64,000 bases of DNA, from contig JAUIRK010000673.1 in the NCBI GenBank assembly GCA_030549495.1, forward strand, positions 1,860,001 through 1,924,000, written 5' to 3'. Source of the stretch: Nectonema munidae (taxonomy: Eukaryota > Nematomorpha > Nectonematoida > Nectonematidae). A program made the translations under genes and the position numbers. Positions 10,231 to 22,232 of the stretch are shown piece by piece; position 1 is the first letter of the stretch; each line of letters begins with the position of its first letter. A model generated the notes under the pieces. It saw nothing but the letters and a program-made list of their open reading frames with translations, was not told the DNA's origin and ran no database searches.

Positions 10231-11259
10231 TATTGATTATCTCCTTTATTTTAACAAGTGTTATAACGAATGAGGTTATTATCTTTCTAATATTTTGTTT
10301 GATGTGTGTCATTAAGACACTACTGCGTGTTGTGTTAGGTCTGTCCTGACTTATGTGTGTATAATTATGAATCTTTCGTGTTTTCGCTTTTTTGTTTAAC
10401 GTAGTTTCCTGTATTGTTATGACATCATGTTCGATTAGTTGCTTTAGTTCTGATAATTTTTTGATCTCATTAATTTTGTTTTAATAGTGTAAATGTATTT
10501 ACATAGTTAGATACATTTTTGTTTGGAAATTTAAAGGTGTATCGCGATACTCTTGGGTTTTCTTGTTAGAGTGAGAATTTGTCTTTTTCTTTGTCTAATG
10601 TTAAGCCTGAGTAAGATTCTGAGCTTAAAATATACAGTTTTATTAAACTTTGAATATTTAGAAAAATAATTTACAAATTATCCTTAAAATCACTAATATC
10701 AATAAAATCATACAATTTGAAAAGTTTTATCATAGATAAAATTTATATGAAAATAAAAGCTTTAAGAACCTTATTTTCCGACTCCTGTATTATATGTTAA
10801 TTTTTTATACAATACATTCTTGCTTTTTTTAACCGCTCCTTAATATAATCAGACAATTTGGTATTCCACACTTTTTAAAAAAACCAAACTCATATTTTCT
10901 AAAACTAATTTTATATCTTTTCTTACCAAAAAATTTAATAATCCGACTTTCCAGCTATAAATTTTTTATAATTTACCTAACTTGCAAATTCTACATCCGA
11001 TCATTTGTCTTCGTTTAAAATCGTACAATTATTTCAATGAAGATGTTTCTAAAACAATGTTACATATTTTGCAGGTGTAGACTCATAATATTTGAAACAG
11101 AAGAGTTTATGTTGCGTAATTATAAATATTTAAAGTTTACTAAATTTTTTTACTCTTTTATGCATAAATATAATTAGGTTGAGTAAAACAAATCATTCCA
11201 TAAATCGAGTTCCACTCGCAAAATTACAAATGTCTCAGCCCAAAAATGATAAATGAGTT
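10231..11259. other. AT-rich stretch, nothing recognised
   Basis: Mostly A/T tracts. No gene supported on either strand. Confidence 0.4.
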
Positions 11260-11302
11260 GAGTCGGAGTCGGAAAATATTCTTCTGACTCCAGAACCCTG
11301 GA

Positions 11303-12642
11303 TACTCTTCACACATAAATACATTCCTTGGGAGGTAAAGGGGAATTTTTGAAATTTCGCCTCCCTCTCGCTTCTCCCTTTCCCTCCTCCTTACATTTCC
11401 AACAAACTCTTGTATTTGTTTGCTTCTTCCTGTCCTTCTCCACTTTTTGTGCGTAATAGGGAAGCGTAGATCGGTCTATAATTACCACATGATTCCCAAA
11501 TATTTTCTGTTAGCATCCTTAATTCAAATTTATAATGGCAATGGCATTTTGACAAATGGTTGAATTTCAAGCGTATTGGCTATGGCAAAAAATATTTCCA
11601 GCAAGGTTTTCCAATTGACCTTCCTTTTTGAATACCCCCTCCTCATCCTCTGTACGTGTAACAACCCCTTCCTTCTCCCTATGGTGTTTGGTAATATATG
11701 TATATTGCCATGCTAAGAAAAGTTTGCTAGATTTAAAGGAAAAATGACAAAAATTGAGATTGATGTTGCAGAATAATTTTTATATGTTTATTTTTTATTC
11801 AATTAAGTCGTTCTTTTTTTGCACAACGTTCAAATTTGATATCAGTGAGTTAAAACTTAAAAGCAACGCAAAAACCAATTTCATCTTGTATAGAAAACAT
11901 TTTTTCCATTTCAAGGAGACAATTTCCTATATTAAAAAAGCTCAACATGATGGACGCTAATTAAAGCATATGTCAGATCTTTACATCTGCTTTAATAATG
12001 TAAGAACAAAGATGCCATGAAATCGCAATTGAAAAAGCAAAAAAAGTCTACATTGTTATTTTTTGTCCCTTATAAAAAAAAAAGTGTACATTTTTCATTA
12101 AAATCCCTCGAAAAGAAAATTTTAAAAATCTTATATAACCTTACTGCCACATAGAAACGGCCCTACAATGAGTTTTTATTGTTTAGGTGTGATTTTTTTA
12201 ACGAAATCGATTGATACGTTTCATATTTTTTTCAGACAAATATCAAGCTTATCAGTAATCGTGAGTATGGACATCAAAAAGAACAATGCATACAATTACT
12301 ATTTCATCTACGAATCTCAGAAAAGTGGAAAAAGATTAGTCTTGTTGAATGTCGTTTTTATCATCATCTTTCTTGTCTCGCTTTGAATCGGCAGAACTTT
12401 CCCTTGTTTGTTGTTTTTCCTCCACAGCAAAAACTTGAAAAATTGCCATTTTTAATATCAATACTAAATTACTCCTATAATCCACACTTTTAAAATTTCA
12501 ATGCTATTTTATTTAAAGATCATTTTATTTTACTACTTTATTATTAACAGTTTTAACAATATTAGTGAATTTTATCGTATGCATGAATAAAAATTACAAA
12601 ATTTACTTATAGATATTATTCAATGCTCATCGTATACCAGCA
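11303..12642. other. intergenic region downstream of the minus-strand secreted-protein gene
   Basis: It contains a pyrimidine-rich patch with higher GC at 11365-11460 and 11625-11690, but no frame I can support. AATAAA-like signals for the minus-strand gene would lie just below 12640; the reverse complement of 12540-12640 is AT-rich enough to supply one. Confidence 0.35.
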
Positions 12643-15600
12643 TCAATAAATTTTGTAGCGTTCTTTGTAATGGTTTTTCTGGACATTATCTTTGTCGCGG
12701 TATCGCCTTGGAAAGTCTTTTCGTCTCATGTATGATTTTTGTCCTTTTGTTTCTTCTTTCCGGTCATCGAAATTCTCTTTCCTTTGGTTGAAGGCCGCTA
12801 ATTCCGGCTCGTAAGACCTTTCGTAAGGGTCTTTGCGGTAGGAAGATGTTTTACGAGACGAGAAAAAGTTTTTGGGTTTCACATATCTCTCTTTATTTTT
12901 GCCATAAAAGGAGGGCCTGTCAACTTTTTGTGTTCTGTACTTGTTAACGTCTTCTTTGCCAAAGGGATGATGGAGATTGTTAACGGAACTTTTGGGGATG
13001 TTTTTGGGTGCGTAGTCTCTCCCCTTCGTATATCTCGTTTCGTTGAGCTCCTTTTCATTCTTCTCTCTTGGTTCTGGAGAAAAGATATTAATGCCCAAAT
13101 TTTTCAACTCAGTGCTATCGTATAGAGGCTGTTTCACTTGACGTATGGTGCAGCACATTACATCGGTGCCAACTGTGATTCGGATGGACCTTCCCGTCAA
13201 GTCCTTCAAGTTTCCGCTTAAGTACAATCTCCTTTGGGCTTGCTTTGTGAGGTTAGTTTTTGCGTAAAATACAATCCTGTTATACTTCTCCTTCTTTTTG
13301 TCATAGCTCTCATAAACTTCCTTATCGCCAATCGGACACGTGTTGTAGTAGCCCTTTTTATCTTGGGAGTTATAGCCGTACGCCATCACTTCCAACTTTA
13401 CCTTCTGTCCCACTTCGTAGTCCACGCCTGCCGCATACACAAATGTGCTGATGCGTGACTTTGATGTCAACTGCTGCATGTTCACCAGATTCGTCCTGTA
13501 CTCGTTGAAGATTGCACAGCGGGTAGTGACAGTGCCCGGGTACGTGTAGGTCGGGCATTTTCTGCCCATCTTCTTCACTTCGAGTTTGTTGTCGTAGTTG
13601 CTGGGATTGCAGTATTCGTCGTTGTACTTAAGGTCTTTGCCGTGCACACAGCACTTCTGAATGCTTGAGCAGTAGAAACCGTTTTTTCGCTTATTCGTCG
13701 AAAACATGTCATTGCAGCAGTGCTTCTTCGCCACGATGCGACTGTAGTCCTTGGTTTTGCACAGGATGAAGCTAAATGCAAGTTATCTCCGTCATTATCA
13801 TCATTATTATAAAGCATACTCGCGCTGTGTACACCTGTATTCTAGGAGCAAAAGCACATTTTTCAATCAGTATCGATCACGGTGCTGGACACAACTGAAC
13901 ACTAATAAGCAGCCTATTAGAGTAAACTAACTGTCCAACCAAATAATTAACTACTTGTCTAATTCAGCAATTCAAAATATTTTTTTGACGCATTGACCAA
14001 AAATTTTACTAAATAATGAGAACATTTTTCTTCATCTCTATATTTTACTTCTTCGCATAAAAAAATTAAAGAATAAAATGAAATTTAATTAACTATACTT
14101 GAAGTTTTAATGATTGCATCTCACTTATTCATTCAGAAATAGAAAATTACACTATATAGGTTTATTTACTAAAAATTGTAAATTGCAGAATATATAAATA
14201 GCTCTTAGGATCGTTAACAAATTTCGGGCATTCATAAATTTTAATATTGAACAAAAATAATGACATGTTTTAGTAATGAGACGCCAATTCCTATTATAGA
14301 ATTCCTAAATATAGATTCCAATTATTTTTGATAGAAATTTACTTTCAGTTTTGAGAACTCAGACATAGCGAATTTAGTCTTCATTCAACTGTATGTAAAA
14401 AGAAGTGCTATACTTCGTTTTAAATTTGAAATGAAAGATGTTCTTTAATTTGGCAATTCACAAACTCTGCTTTTGTTTCAGATCTAATGCGTATACCCAT
14501 ACAATCAAATGTTTACCTTCGAAGAAAACGCGACTCCATTTGCAACATGTTTATTACCTGAGTTGACCACCTTTTGAAGCCTACATAACACACCTTAAAC
14601 ATTCATTATAACGTTCATGAGTTTTTTAACCCTCATCCGACTACCTGAACACAATCGTGTTCACACGTTTATTCAAACTTAATTTTCAAAAAGTTTTGAA
14701 AATTCACTAATCGAAGGACCAAAATAATTAAAAAAATATGGAAGAAATAAAAAGTTTTTATAAATAGAGAAAGAGAAAATATTTAGAAACTTTGTTATTT
14801 TAACGCCATCTACACATTTTTGAAAAATTTGCAAAAGTGATTATATTAGATACTCCGTTGAAAAGTTAAAATATATACAGTTTTGAACGCATAACACTTT
14901 ATATAATAGTTTTTTATTCAATAATCGTGGCTACTTTTTAAAAATGCCAATCAAAATTTTGATTGATGAGGATTATATCTAATAAAATATTCCTTCAGAT
15001 TTTATTATTTATTTTATTGGGCTTTAAGAAGATTTTAAATACTTTCTACGTGGTTAGTAATCAAGCTATCACTAGACAATAAGTTTGTTTCCCAAATTGG
15101 GAGCGTTCGCGTTAGGATTGTATCTTTCACTCAGTTGTATTTATATATTGTCACATAAATTCTTGTAAAATAATATATATAACAAGGTATAGCTATTCTT
15201 TTGTAACAAGGGCCGATAGGTGTTTAGTGGGATGGAAAGTCCAGTTAGACTTGGACTCAGCATTCCGGCGGGCCACGATATCCGAAAGGATGGGTGCGAA
15301 CGTCACAAAACAACTTAATTAATTAATTTTAAATACTCAATCAGCCATGTTTTTCCAATGCCAATTCTTGAAAAGAAACACCAATCGTCACATCACTCAT
15401 TTTTTTCTTGGGAATAAATTTATATATTAGGATTTGTCAAAAAGGAATACCAAAAAATATGCCATTTGCTTTATATACTTGTGTGCATGGAATTAATGAA
15501 TGAAGCTTTAAATGCAGGTTTACAACTCGTAGATGAGATTTTTTATTGTTGAACACTTTTCTACGTTATATTTTAGCGCAGTGCTACTTGTTTTTATTCA

Positions 15601-16436
15601 CTTTTAGCCTTGACCGTAATTCGATAAGCTTTTATTTAATTGAAATAAAACCAAATAAATTTTTTTAATAAAACCTTTATCTCACCTTTTTGTTCTCAAG
15701 CATAAGAAATTTAAATTAAAATAAAGCATTCACATTTTTATATTTAAATTTAACTAGGGCAGAAAACTTTTAAATATATACCACGTTTAACTTTTATCAC
15801 TGCTATGTAATCTGCACAGGAAAAAATCGGGTTGTGTGGCTAAACCTTAGGAACTGAAATTATTTTTGAATAGTAACATTTTCAAAATATAATTTTTAAA
15901 GAACTAAATAATATAATTTACTTTTTGCATGATTCTAAAAGCAATAATACATATTTGATTTTGAGCATCCCTATATCTTAAATCTGATTTGATCGCTATC
16001 AATAACCTCAAAATTATTAGCAAATTTTCTGTTATATTCTAGCACGCTAGAAATTAAGGTGTCAGTGAGATTAAATAGATTTTTGTTTAGCAAAAAGGTT
16101 GAACAAGAATACAATTTAGAACTGTATCAAATAAACCTATTGTAAATATATTTACATGCAATGTGATTTAATATCAAAGATAGAATAAATTATCCCATTT
16201 AATACGTATGACAGAAAAAGGCGTATGAATTGAGAAAAAAGCAAAGATTACCAATTTTTATTGTAGGGGTCAGCAATGACATAAATCTTATTTGGTTTAT
16301 TCTCTTTAAGTTCGTTGTAACAGTCTTTTTCGTAGCCTGTGTATATTTCATGTTTTTTGTAAGTCTGGCTCGTGACGTGATGCACCAACAAAGAGTGTAA
16401 GATCAGGAAGAATAAAATGTCGGAAACAATGAACAT
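12643..16436 (-). CDS. secreted cysteine-rich protein with basic C-terminal tail, two exons, unknown family
   Basis: Exon 1 is 16436-16252 and exon 2 is 13771-12643 (minus). The donor TTG|gtaatc and acceptor gcatttag|ctt join in phase 2 to make a Cys codon, giving a 437-residue protein. The first ~23 residues (MFIVSDILFFLILHSLLVHH...) form a clear signal peptide. Residues about 35-270 contain many cysteines, including CC pairs (HCCND, QKCCVHG, DVMCCTIR), and N-glycosylation sequons NLT and NET. The last ~150 residues are Lys/Arg/Tyr-rich and low in complexity (RRKDFPRRYRDKDN). Exon 2 has GC content far above its surroundings, as expected for real coding DNA. No known family was recognised; a lineage-restricted secreted or matrix-type protein is my inference. 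The intron (2.48 kb) holds the GC-rich block at 15200. Confidence 0.8.
14626..14672 (+). repeat. orphan piggyBac-like terminus
   Basis: TTAACCCTCATCCGACTACC is followed by the near-palindrome TGAACACAATCGTGTTCA. The layout (TTAA, CCC end, then a subterminal palindrome) matches the element at 24831. No partner end reading GGTAGTCGGATGAGGG was found in the window, so it is either a fragment or chance. Confidence 0.3.
15195..15312. other. GC-rich, structured or coding-like island inside an intron
   Basis: A sharply bounded ~110-base block of about 50% GC lies in an intron of about 25% GC. The RNA could fold into a long hairpin: GGGATG with CATTCC, then AGTCCA with TGGACT. A second small hairpin is ATCC-GAAA-GGAT with a GNRA loop. 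The block is also open in frames on both strands (for example RCLVGWKVQLDLDSAFRRAT on plus). It could be a repeat fragment, an exon or a structured RNA. No known RNA family consensus was matched. Confidence 0.4.
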
Positions 16437-17855
16437 CGAAAAGCCTGAGAGATCTTGATCGCTTTTTTTTGAAAGTGAGAAACTCGTTTACGAGATAAGA
16501 AGAAGGAAAGTGAAGAGTTTCACGTGATGCCGTGGGCGCGTTTAATTGGCTGCTGTGATTTAATTCACAGCTTAATTGGATGCAAAGGCACATGAGCACG
16601 TTCAGCCAAGGCTGCAACGATTGATGTTGATTCGGTGCCTCCTCCCAGCTCTGTACGCGAATTTTGCATCAGTTGAGGCAGAATTAGGATATAGCGTCGT
16701 TTTAATTGAGGCAAAGCAGTTCTTTAGAAGTTCCACTACAACGTATACAAGTTTGGCATTTAACACGCATACCAACATTTAATACTTAATTAGAGACAAG
16801 TAATTAGGCAGACTCCTACTACTTTTGTTTCGACTTTTTATTTTATTGTTTGTTTGGATTTAAATTTACATTTGTGGCAGGATAAATTTAATATTTGCTA
16901 AACCTTAGAGCATTGCAGTAGTAAATAAAAATACTTTGCAACTGTGGTTGCAGAATTTGGATGATTCATATACTTTTATATAAAAAGTTCAATGTTAAAA
17001 CATCCATGAATTCTTCAGCATAAGTGCTTTGACAAATATGATTAATTATAAAAACGCCTCTAAATTTAAAAGTTCGTGCATTTTATCTATATAAGTTTGA
17101 CGTAATAATTTGCTTCACAATACAAATAGAAAGTAAGGTGATAGGCCATGTCCCTACTTCCTGAACGGGCGCGCATACTCATTCCACTTTCCCGGAGAGA
17201 TATTTCCTTAGCTTTTACCTATAGCTGGTGTTATCAACTTATTTGAATTTAGTAGTAAAATTAGAATGATTGGATGTACACGTTGAAAATTTCCAAAAGT
17301 AAAAAGACATGTCTCACTAAAAATGCTTTTTTATATATGTTATATGCCTCAAAGAGAAGTATTCGTATTCAGAAAAAAAAATATAAAGAATATATTTATG
17401 AATTTACTTTGTTACAGTTCCATGGTTATAAAATAACTCCTTACTCATTTGATATGAATCTTAATATTTCATTTTTTAGAGAAAACATCGTTCATATAAT
17501 CATTATGCTCGTAAGTATATACCTTGAAATTTCGGCAACCTTGGTTATGTATTGAAATTAAATTTGCTTTAACTCATTTTTATTTTAAAGTTCTTCACAT
17601 TCATCCAAATCTAAAGAGTGTATTTTGCACGAATAATATTTCTTGCTCATCAAGTTTTGATGAAATTTCAAATAAATTATGCAACATTTTACTTCAGTCA
17701 TACTCTAATCATTGTTTTCAACAAAATGTATAATAAGGGTAACTACACAACTCTTCTAGAACTTGCAAAAGCCATACCCGTCTACAAAAGTGGTGGTAAA
17801 AGGGAAAAAAATCATTTTAAGATTTTTATGATTTACTTACTTGTTTTGAAGGAAA
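16437..17855. other. region upstream of the secreted-protein gene
   Basis: Bases 16440-16760 are richer in GC than their neighbours and probably include the promoter and 5' UTR of the minus-strand gene. No TATA box stands out. Another GC-richer patch with gcgcgc is at 17145-17235. Open frames here have no family resemblance. Confidence 0.4.
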
Positions 17856-18765
17856 AAGTTCACTGTTTTTCAATATTTCTTCTTCATGATATAGATATCA
17901 TTTGAAAGCTTATCGTTTGCTTTATACGATAGAATAATTTATTTTTGCAAAAGTTTTAAAGTTTTTAATAATTGGGCCTAAATTAAAGTAAAAAAAGTGT
18001 CATCACATTTCTCCAACAGCATAACGTGAAGATTACAAAATTTTTTGTTGAAAATGGTATCATTGGAAACCTCTACGCTTTGTGGTGAACATATTTGTGG
18101 CTAGGTTTTAGCAAAATATATGTTTTTTGTGTGATCAGTCAACTTTTATTTATTTCGAAAAATACCCATATATATTTACCCCCATAAATTTATATTCTTT
18201 TTTTCAATGTTTCATATAACAAAGGTAGAATTTAGTTTTTGTTCATTTTAAAACCTCAGAATAAAAGAAATCTGTCCAAAATAAATGCATATTTTATTAC
18301 TTTCTAAGGGTCCGTATTAGAGATGTATTGGATGTGAAATTTTTTGAATCCTAGGATGCGGACATCAAATTTGACATTCTAGAGTCTAGATCTAGAGGAT
18401 GCGGATGAGGATGTCATAATTATTTTTTCAGCTGATATCATAATAACTATTCTAAGCAAACACAAGTTTTATACTTCTTATAAATTTAGAGAGATGTCAA
18501 TGTATGTTATCTTAAAGAAATACTTATCATAAAAATTTTGGATAAAGAAAAAATTCCGAAAAAAACTTTGCGGTATATTGAAAAAAGATCAATCTTTTAA
18601 AATTGTGTAAACGGATGTTATTGCGGATGTTGAAACTCAAATGATCCGTAGATAAGAATGTAGAAATTTATGGAGATATCACATTCATCTCTAGTCAGTA
18701 TAATGTTTTCCTTTATATTTTTATCAATGTTTCTTGAATAAATACTAAACTTTAGTAGCAAAATA
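17856..18765 (+). repeat. dispersed repeat R1, copy 1 (interrupted by a hAT MITE)
   Basis: Several blocks match the sequence at 51197-51726 in the same order: TTTCAATATTTCTTCTT..., ATATCATTTGAAAGCTT, TGGTATCATTGGAAA, ATAACAAAG(A/G)TAGAATTTAG and CAATGTTTCTTRAATAAATACT. This copy carries the hAT MITE at 18318-18693, which copy 2 lacks. The class of R1 is unknown. Confidence 0.7.
18318..18693. mobile_element. hAT MITE with TAGAGATG ends
   Basis: Terminal inverted repeats are TAGAGATGTAT...GATGTGA on the left and TCACATTCATCTCTA on the right. The 8-bp target duplication is GTCCGTAT (18310-18317) / GTCAGTAT (18694-18701), 7 of 8 matching. The empty site GTCAGTAT occurs at 51669-51676 in the other R1 copy, which confirms the boundaries. 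Confidence 0.85.
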
Positions 18766-20261
18766 CAATCCTTTTTTTATTTTAACTAATACGAAATTAA
18801 CATTATTCTAACAATTTTCAATGCTTTTACATTGCAATCTTTATTAAGGTCAATATAACAGATTTTATCTTATTCAGGCATTTTTAATTGAAAAATTAAA
18901 ATAAAAATTTCGTCTAGTTTTTATGTGATATACAGAGAAATAAAAAAAAATATAAAGAAACCTTTCAAAATTTTTGAATGAGCAGCCCCCTTCCTCTCCT
19001 TCGAACTCATGTAGAGGTATTTTTGATTTCATTTTTTAAGTGTAAGTTATAAGTTAAAATCCGTTTAATGAATGTTATCATAGTTATTTTAAGAAAATAT
19101 GATATCTATCGTTACTAAAAAAGTTAACCACAGGCCATTTTCACGTATCATTTAATCGTTCATTTTTATAGTTCGATATATATACCTCATAACCTATGTA
19201 CGTTTGAACGCGGGTAGACAACTTGTTAGGCATTCCTAACCGGTATACTATGCTGGCTTCTATTCTATTGATACAAATGAAAAAGGAGACCATGTTCAAC
19301 TTTCTGTTCATATTTTGCTAGATGTAATATTTGATATACCTCATTCCGCGAGATGATGTTACAAAAGTTATTAGCTAAACGTTCAAATTTATACCTTTTA
19401 CTACATTGATTGATTTGTAGCTGGGGAGCAATTTAACTAACAGTTAACAAAGGGTGGTAATAGGGGAGGAAGCTTAAAAAAGGAATTAATATAACAAAAG
19501 TAGGTTCAAATTATCCCAAATTTTATACTTATATAAATACTCCAAAATAAACTAGTCTTCCCACAGATGACTCCTATGGTATTCTATTAAACATTAATTT
19601 TTTTTGTAGATGATCCATCTGTGTTAAACTTTATTTTAAGTCATAAATTTTTTTGATAAATAAAATGTCTAAAACGGGTAGAATGAAAAAAATATATTTT
19701 TTTAGATCAAAAATAAGTTGTGTTAAGATTTTTGAAAAATATTTAAATTAGCCACTATAAAAAAATTGTTGACGACTGATATAAATTTTATCAAATTTTA
19801 CTTAATTGACATCTATTGAAACAAATTAAATTTTATTTGTTTCAATTCTACAAACTAACTGAATAACAATTCTAATTAATTAACTAAAAAACAATTTAAC
19901 TGGCAAACTAACTAATCATATATGTAGACAGGCAAGGTTTGGCTGATCCAACACCCCTCCCATTGGATTAAAAGAATGTCCTCTTGTGAAAAATAATAAT
20001 GTAGAAAGATAAATATGTATGATGTTAAAAACTATCCTTGTCTATTCCTATAATCATCAGAAAGTTTTTTACAACTTTTGACTCTTAATGTTGTTGTTGA
20101 TGGCTTCCATTGGCAGATATCTTGTTATCATCATACCAGTGGCGACCGAACCGCTTTGGTTGGAAACAGGAGAGATGTCTCTTTATGTATATATGTTTAG
20201 TTGGCTTGCGGGCCAAGGGGGAGATAAAAAATAAGCAGAAAAACCTTGCCAGACTACTTAT
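18766..20261. other. AT-rich stretch
   Basis: Mostly A/T-rich with no supported gene. It contains the tRNA-like segment at 19195-19270, listed separately. Confidence 0.4.
19195..19272 (-). repeat. possible tRNA-derived SINE head, second family
   Basis: On the minus strand, CAGCATAGTATACCGGTTAGG resembles an A box, and CGCGTTCAAACG about 25 bases later resembles a B box. It differs from the SINE at 8741. There is no second copy in the window, so it remains tentative. Confidence 0.35.
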
Positions 20262-20689
20262 TAGAGCCCTGCGCGGGGTGAATAATCCACGCGGGTTATG
20301 CGAAACCCGCACTCGCGGGGCGGATGTGGGTTGTTCACATTTTATTTTGTGTGGGGCGGGGCGGATGCGGGTTGTCCTTATCAATAAGACGGGTTAGTGA
20401 GAATTTGTGAAGCAAGAACATTAGTATGAAATGAAAGAAATAGAGAGCTAAGTGCGATGTCAAAAATTGCGAAACAGAAAAAGCATGTGTGTGTGATGTA
20501 TCAAATGATTTCAGAGTTAGAGAAGAATGAAGAACAGAGAAAGAGAAGCTTTTTGTGCCGTGCTTTGCAATATAGAGATAAACGCTTCTTGTGTCGTGTG
20601 CTTGAGTTATGCCTTGTCCAGATGTTCTTGTTTCCTTCTCTACATTTTATTAAATGCCAACTTTAACATCTTTAGAAGTTTCTTATAAA

Positions 20690-22126
20690 TTGAAATCTGG
20701 CGTGTATAAGATAAAATCAGTTGATAGATTAAAATCTCATGTTTGGAAGAGCTTTGGGGTTGTTGTGGATGAAAAAATATTGATTTGAATTTTGCAGCGT
20801 GTAAAGTATGTTTTCAAGCTTTCACTTATTCTGGAAGAAAAGCAGGCACTTCAGTTCTCATGCGATATAAGTGCAAAAATGATAATGGTCAAACCTTGAT
20901 TACTAACGTTATCAAACCAGTTTTGAATAAATCCAATGCCATCTCAAAAGCTAAAATAGAAAAGATTAAAGTAGCATGATTGGACTCTTGTGAGCCGCGT
21001 TGTTACAACCGAGGAATTTGACGCTGAAAGAAAACGGGCGTGAACATTAGAGACTCTTCTTTATCTAAATTTGGGCTAGAGCAACCACAACTTTGCCCTT
21101 TTATACTTACAACAGATAGAGGTGGCGACATGATTGCGGCAGTTCGTGATGATGAGCGTCTTGATTGTATAGCTCATGTTTTGAACATTGTTTTGCGTCA
21201 TACTTTTGGCGAAAAAACATGTCCAGAGAAAATTACATATGTTATTACAAGTTGTAAATCACTTGTAAGATACATCAAGAAATCCTCAGCTCAGAACTTG
21301 CTTCAAAAAAATGTAAAACATTCTTGTGAAACTCGATGGAATTCTGTCTATTTAATGCTGAAATCTGTTTTAGATAGTATTCATGACATTCGACGTGTTT
21401 TTATTGATCATATTCCAAAAGAGATAAAGCGTATAGCTTTGATTAACATTGATTTACAAAGAATTCGTTAATTTTTTAGAACCTTTTTACAATGCTACAT
21501 TAAGTTTAGAAGGAGATAAAAGTGAGCCAACTTTGCACTTAGTTATCCCATGGATTTCTAAATTGCAAAATCATTGCCACGTTCAAGAGAGTGATACAGA
21601 TGCTGTACTCTAATTGAAGACCAAATGTTTAAAAACATTGAAAGAAAAGTTTGCTCCAAGTCTGCTTCATAAACTTGCAGTTTTTTTCAATCCAAAACAA
21701 AAAACAATGCGAGCACTTTCCGAATCAGATCAGCAACTTGTTTTAAAATATGTTTCCAAACAACCCTGCAGCCTTTCTTCACGAATGGGGTGGCAAACAA
21801 ATCAAGCTTCCTCCAAAACTTCATTTCATTCTACAAAAAGGCCATACTCAACAAACTTTAATGAGTTTGATGATGAAATTGAAGAGGTTCAGTCCACCGA
21901 ATTACAACAATATCAGCAATATAAGTTGAAAAATTTTATTTCTGTTTTAAATTGGGGAAAGAGAATTGCTCCACATCTTTCACAAATTACTAGAAATGTT
22001 CTACCAATTATGGCAACAAGTGAGCGCAATTTTAGTCTTGCTGGTCCCTTAGTATCAGCAAGAAGATCTTCGTTAAAATCAAGTAACGTCAATGACATTT
22101 TGTTTTTAAACAGTGCTTTGAAATAA
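20690..22126 (+). pseudogene. hAT transposase (BED finger, catalytic core, hATC dimerisation domain), frameshifted
   Basis: Order of parts: a BED-type zinc finger near 20735-20880 (RLKSHVWKSFG, then CKVCFQAFTYSG; the usual final His pair is altered to RYKC). The catalytic core at 21090-21400 has LTTDRGGDM (catalytic Asp), CIAHVLNIVLRHTF (C-x-x-H) and TRWNSVYLML. The C-terminal hATC domain at 21925-22126 has LPIMATSERNFSLAGPLVSA and NVNDILFLNSAL. Breaks in the frame occur near 20785, 20980-21040 and 21470-21614. The protein would catalyse cut-and-paste transposition with 8-bp target duplications, matching the element ends. This copy cannot encode it intact. Confidence 0.85.
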
Positions 22127-22232
22127 ACTAAATTAGTTTTATGTTTTTTACTCATTTATCCACACTCTCTTTCTCTTGCAAAAATAAAACATCTAATAAT
22201 TTTCTTCATATATAGGGTATTATGTCTTAGAC

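Larger units (their letters stand above)
9360..11302. mobile_element. possible hAT-type non-autonomous element (ends only)
   Basis: The right end at 11260-11302 reads, in reverse complement, CAGGGTTCTGGAGTCAGAAG and then CCGACTCCGACTC, a typical hAT terminus with GAGTCGGAGTC repeats. A matching but decayed left end (GGGAGTCCGAGTC, CGACTCGCC) lies at 9380-9422. I could not find a clean target duplication, so the pairing of the ends is uncertain. A LINE fragment lies between them. Confidence 0.35.
13772..16251 (-). other. intron of the secreted-protein gene
   Basis: A long AT-rich intron. It contains an orphan TTAA/CCC terminus at 14626 and a compact GC-rich segment at 15200-15310, both listed separately. 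Otherwise nothing is recognised. Confidence 0.6.

Noticed and set aside
16348-16617. Minus-strand open frame starting MQPWLNVLMCLCIQLSC, signal-peptide-like
   Set aside because: It overlaps exon 1 of the secreted-protein gene in another frame. Only the other frame joins in phase to the long exon 2 with a proper donor, and this one has no downstream partner.
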